DNA of 64,000 nt from Schistosoma mansoni (lineage: Eukaryota; Platyhelminthes; Trematoda; Strigeidida; Schistosomatidae), in contig NW_017386075.1 in assembly GCF_000237925.1 (NCBI RefSeq), positions 1 through 64,000 of the forward strand. The letters run 5' to 3'. This document shows, piece by piece, positions 63,871 through 64,000 of the stretch (position 1 is the stretch's first letter; every line of letters starts with the position of its first letter). The position numbers were made by a program, and so were the translations under genes. The notes under the pieces are model-generated. The model made no database searches. It worked only from the letters and a program-made list of their open reading frames with translations, and was not told the DNA's origin.

Positions 63871-64000
63871 CACATACACACAAACTGTGTAAGTCATCAA
63901 TATAGAGATTAATATTCTTAGATTTTAAGTGTTTTTGAACTAAAGATTTTTTCTAAATTATGAGGTCCTCTTTTTCTCAAGAACAAAAAAATTGCGAACT

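Overview
The window looks like nuclear DNA of a schistosome (trematode flatworm). It is AT-rich and full of interspersed repeats. The diagnostic signs are short retroposons with a tRNA-like part plus a hammerhead ribozyme (the Sm-alpha pattern), several truncated RTE-type LINEs ending in short tandem repeats, and a host gene with a 35-nt micro-intron next to an intron of about 21 kb. The species cannot be fixed from the sequence. Homologies are recognised by eye; no search was run.

Layout. 1-1372: the edge of a 5S rDNA array, with one complete 5S gene, its spacer, and the start of a second spacer (period 1158 bp) that loses its gene. 3272-31339: a minus-strand Rab11-type small GTPase. Four coding exons are visible (31228-31339, 31109-31192, 9404-9678, 3272-3402), all splice phases agree, and they give 200 residues ending in a CC prenylation motif. 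The exon for the extreme N terminus was not found. The 21.4-kb intron holds most of the mobile DNA, including a full-length RTE LINE (25331-29246) inserted antisense into an older copy of its own family. A histone H2B fragment and a Gypsy LTR-element remnant also lie there. 31340-59400: intron 1 or upstream sequence, a mosaic of RTE fragments, solo LTRs, hammerhead elements and a medium-copy family F, with one assembly gap at 42289-42488. 59500-63045: a 3.5-kb block without interspersed repeats, rich in microsatellites, possibly the 3' end and UTR of another minus-strand gene. 63049-63870: two more repeats.

The working parts are the 5S gene and the Rab11-like gene; nearly everything else is transposable. 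The most notable theme is hammerhead ribozymes. There are three retroposon classes (type 1 Sm-alpha-like; type 2, about 408 bp, in direct dimers and fold-backs; type 3, a single copy), plus a minimal Penelope-like form. Three chimeric copies change family at or inside the catalytic core.

Names used here: RTE-A (subtypes A1, A2; tails of TGAC repeats), RTE-B (and B2; tails of TAAG repeats), C (tails of AAAT repeats), F (about 270-300 bp, type unknown), LTR groups E, G, H and K. They are working labels for this window, not database names.
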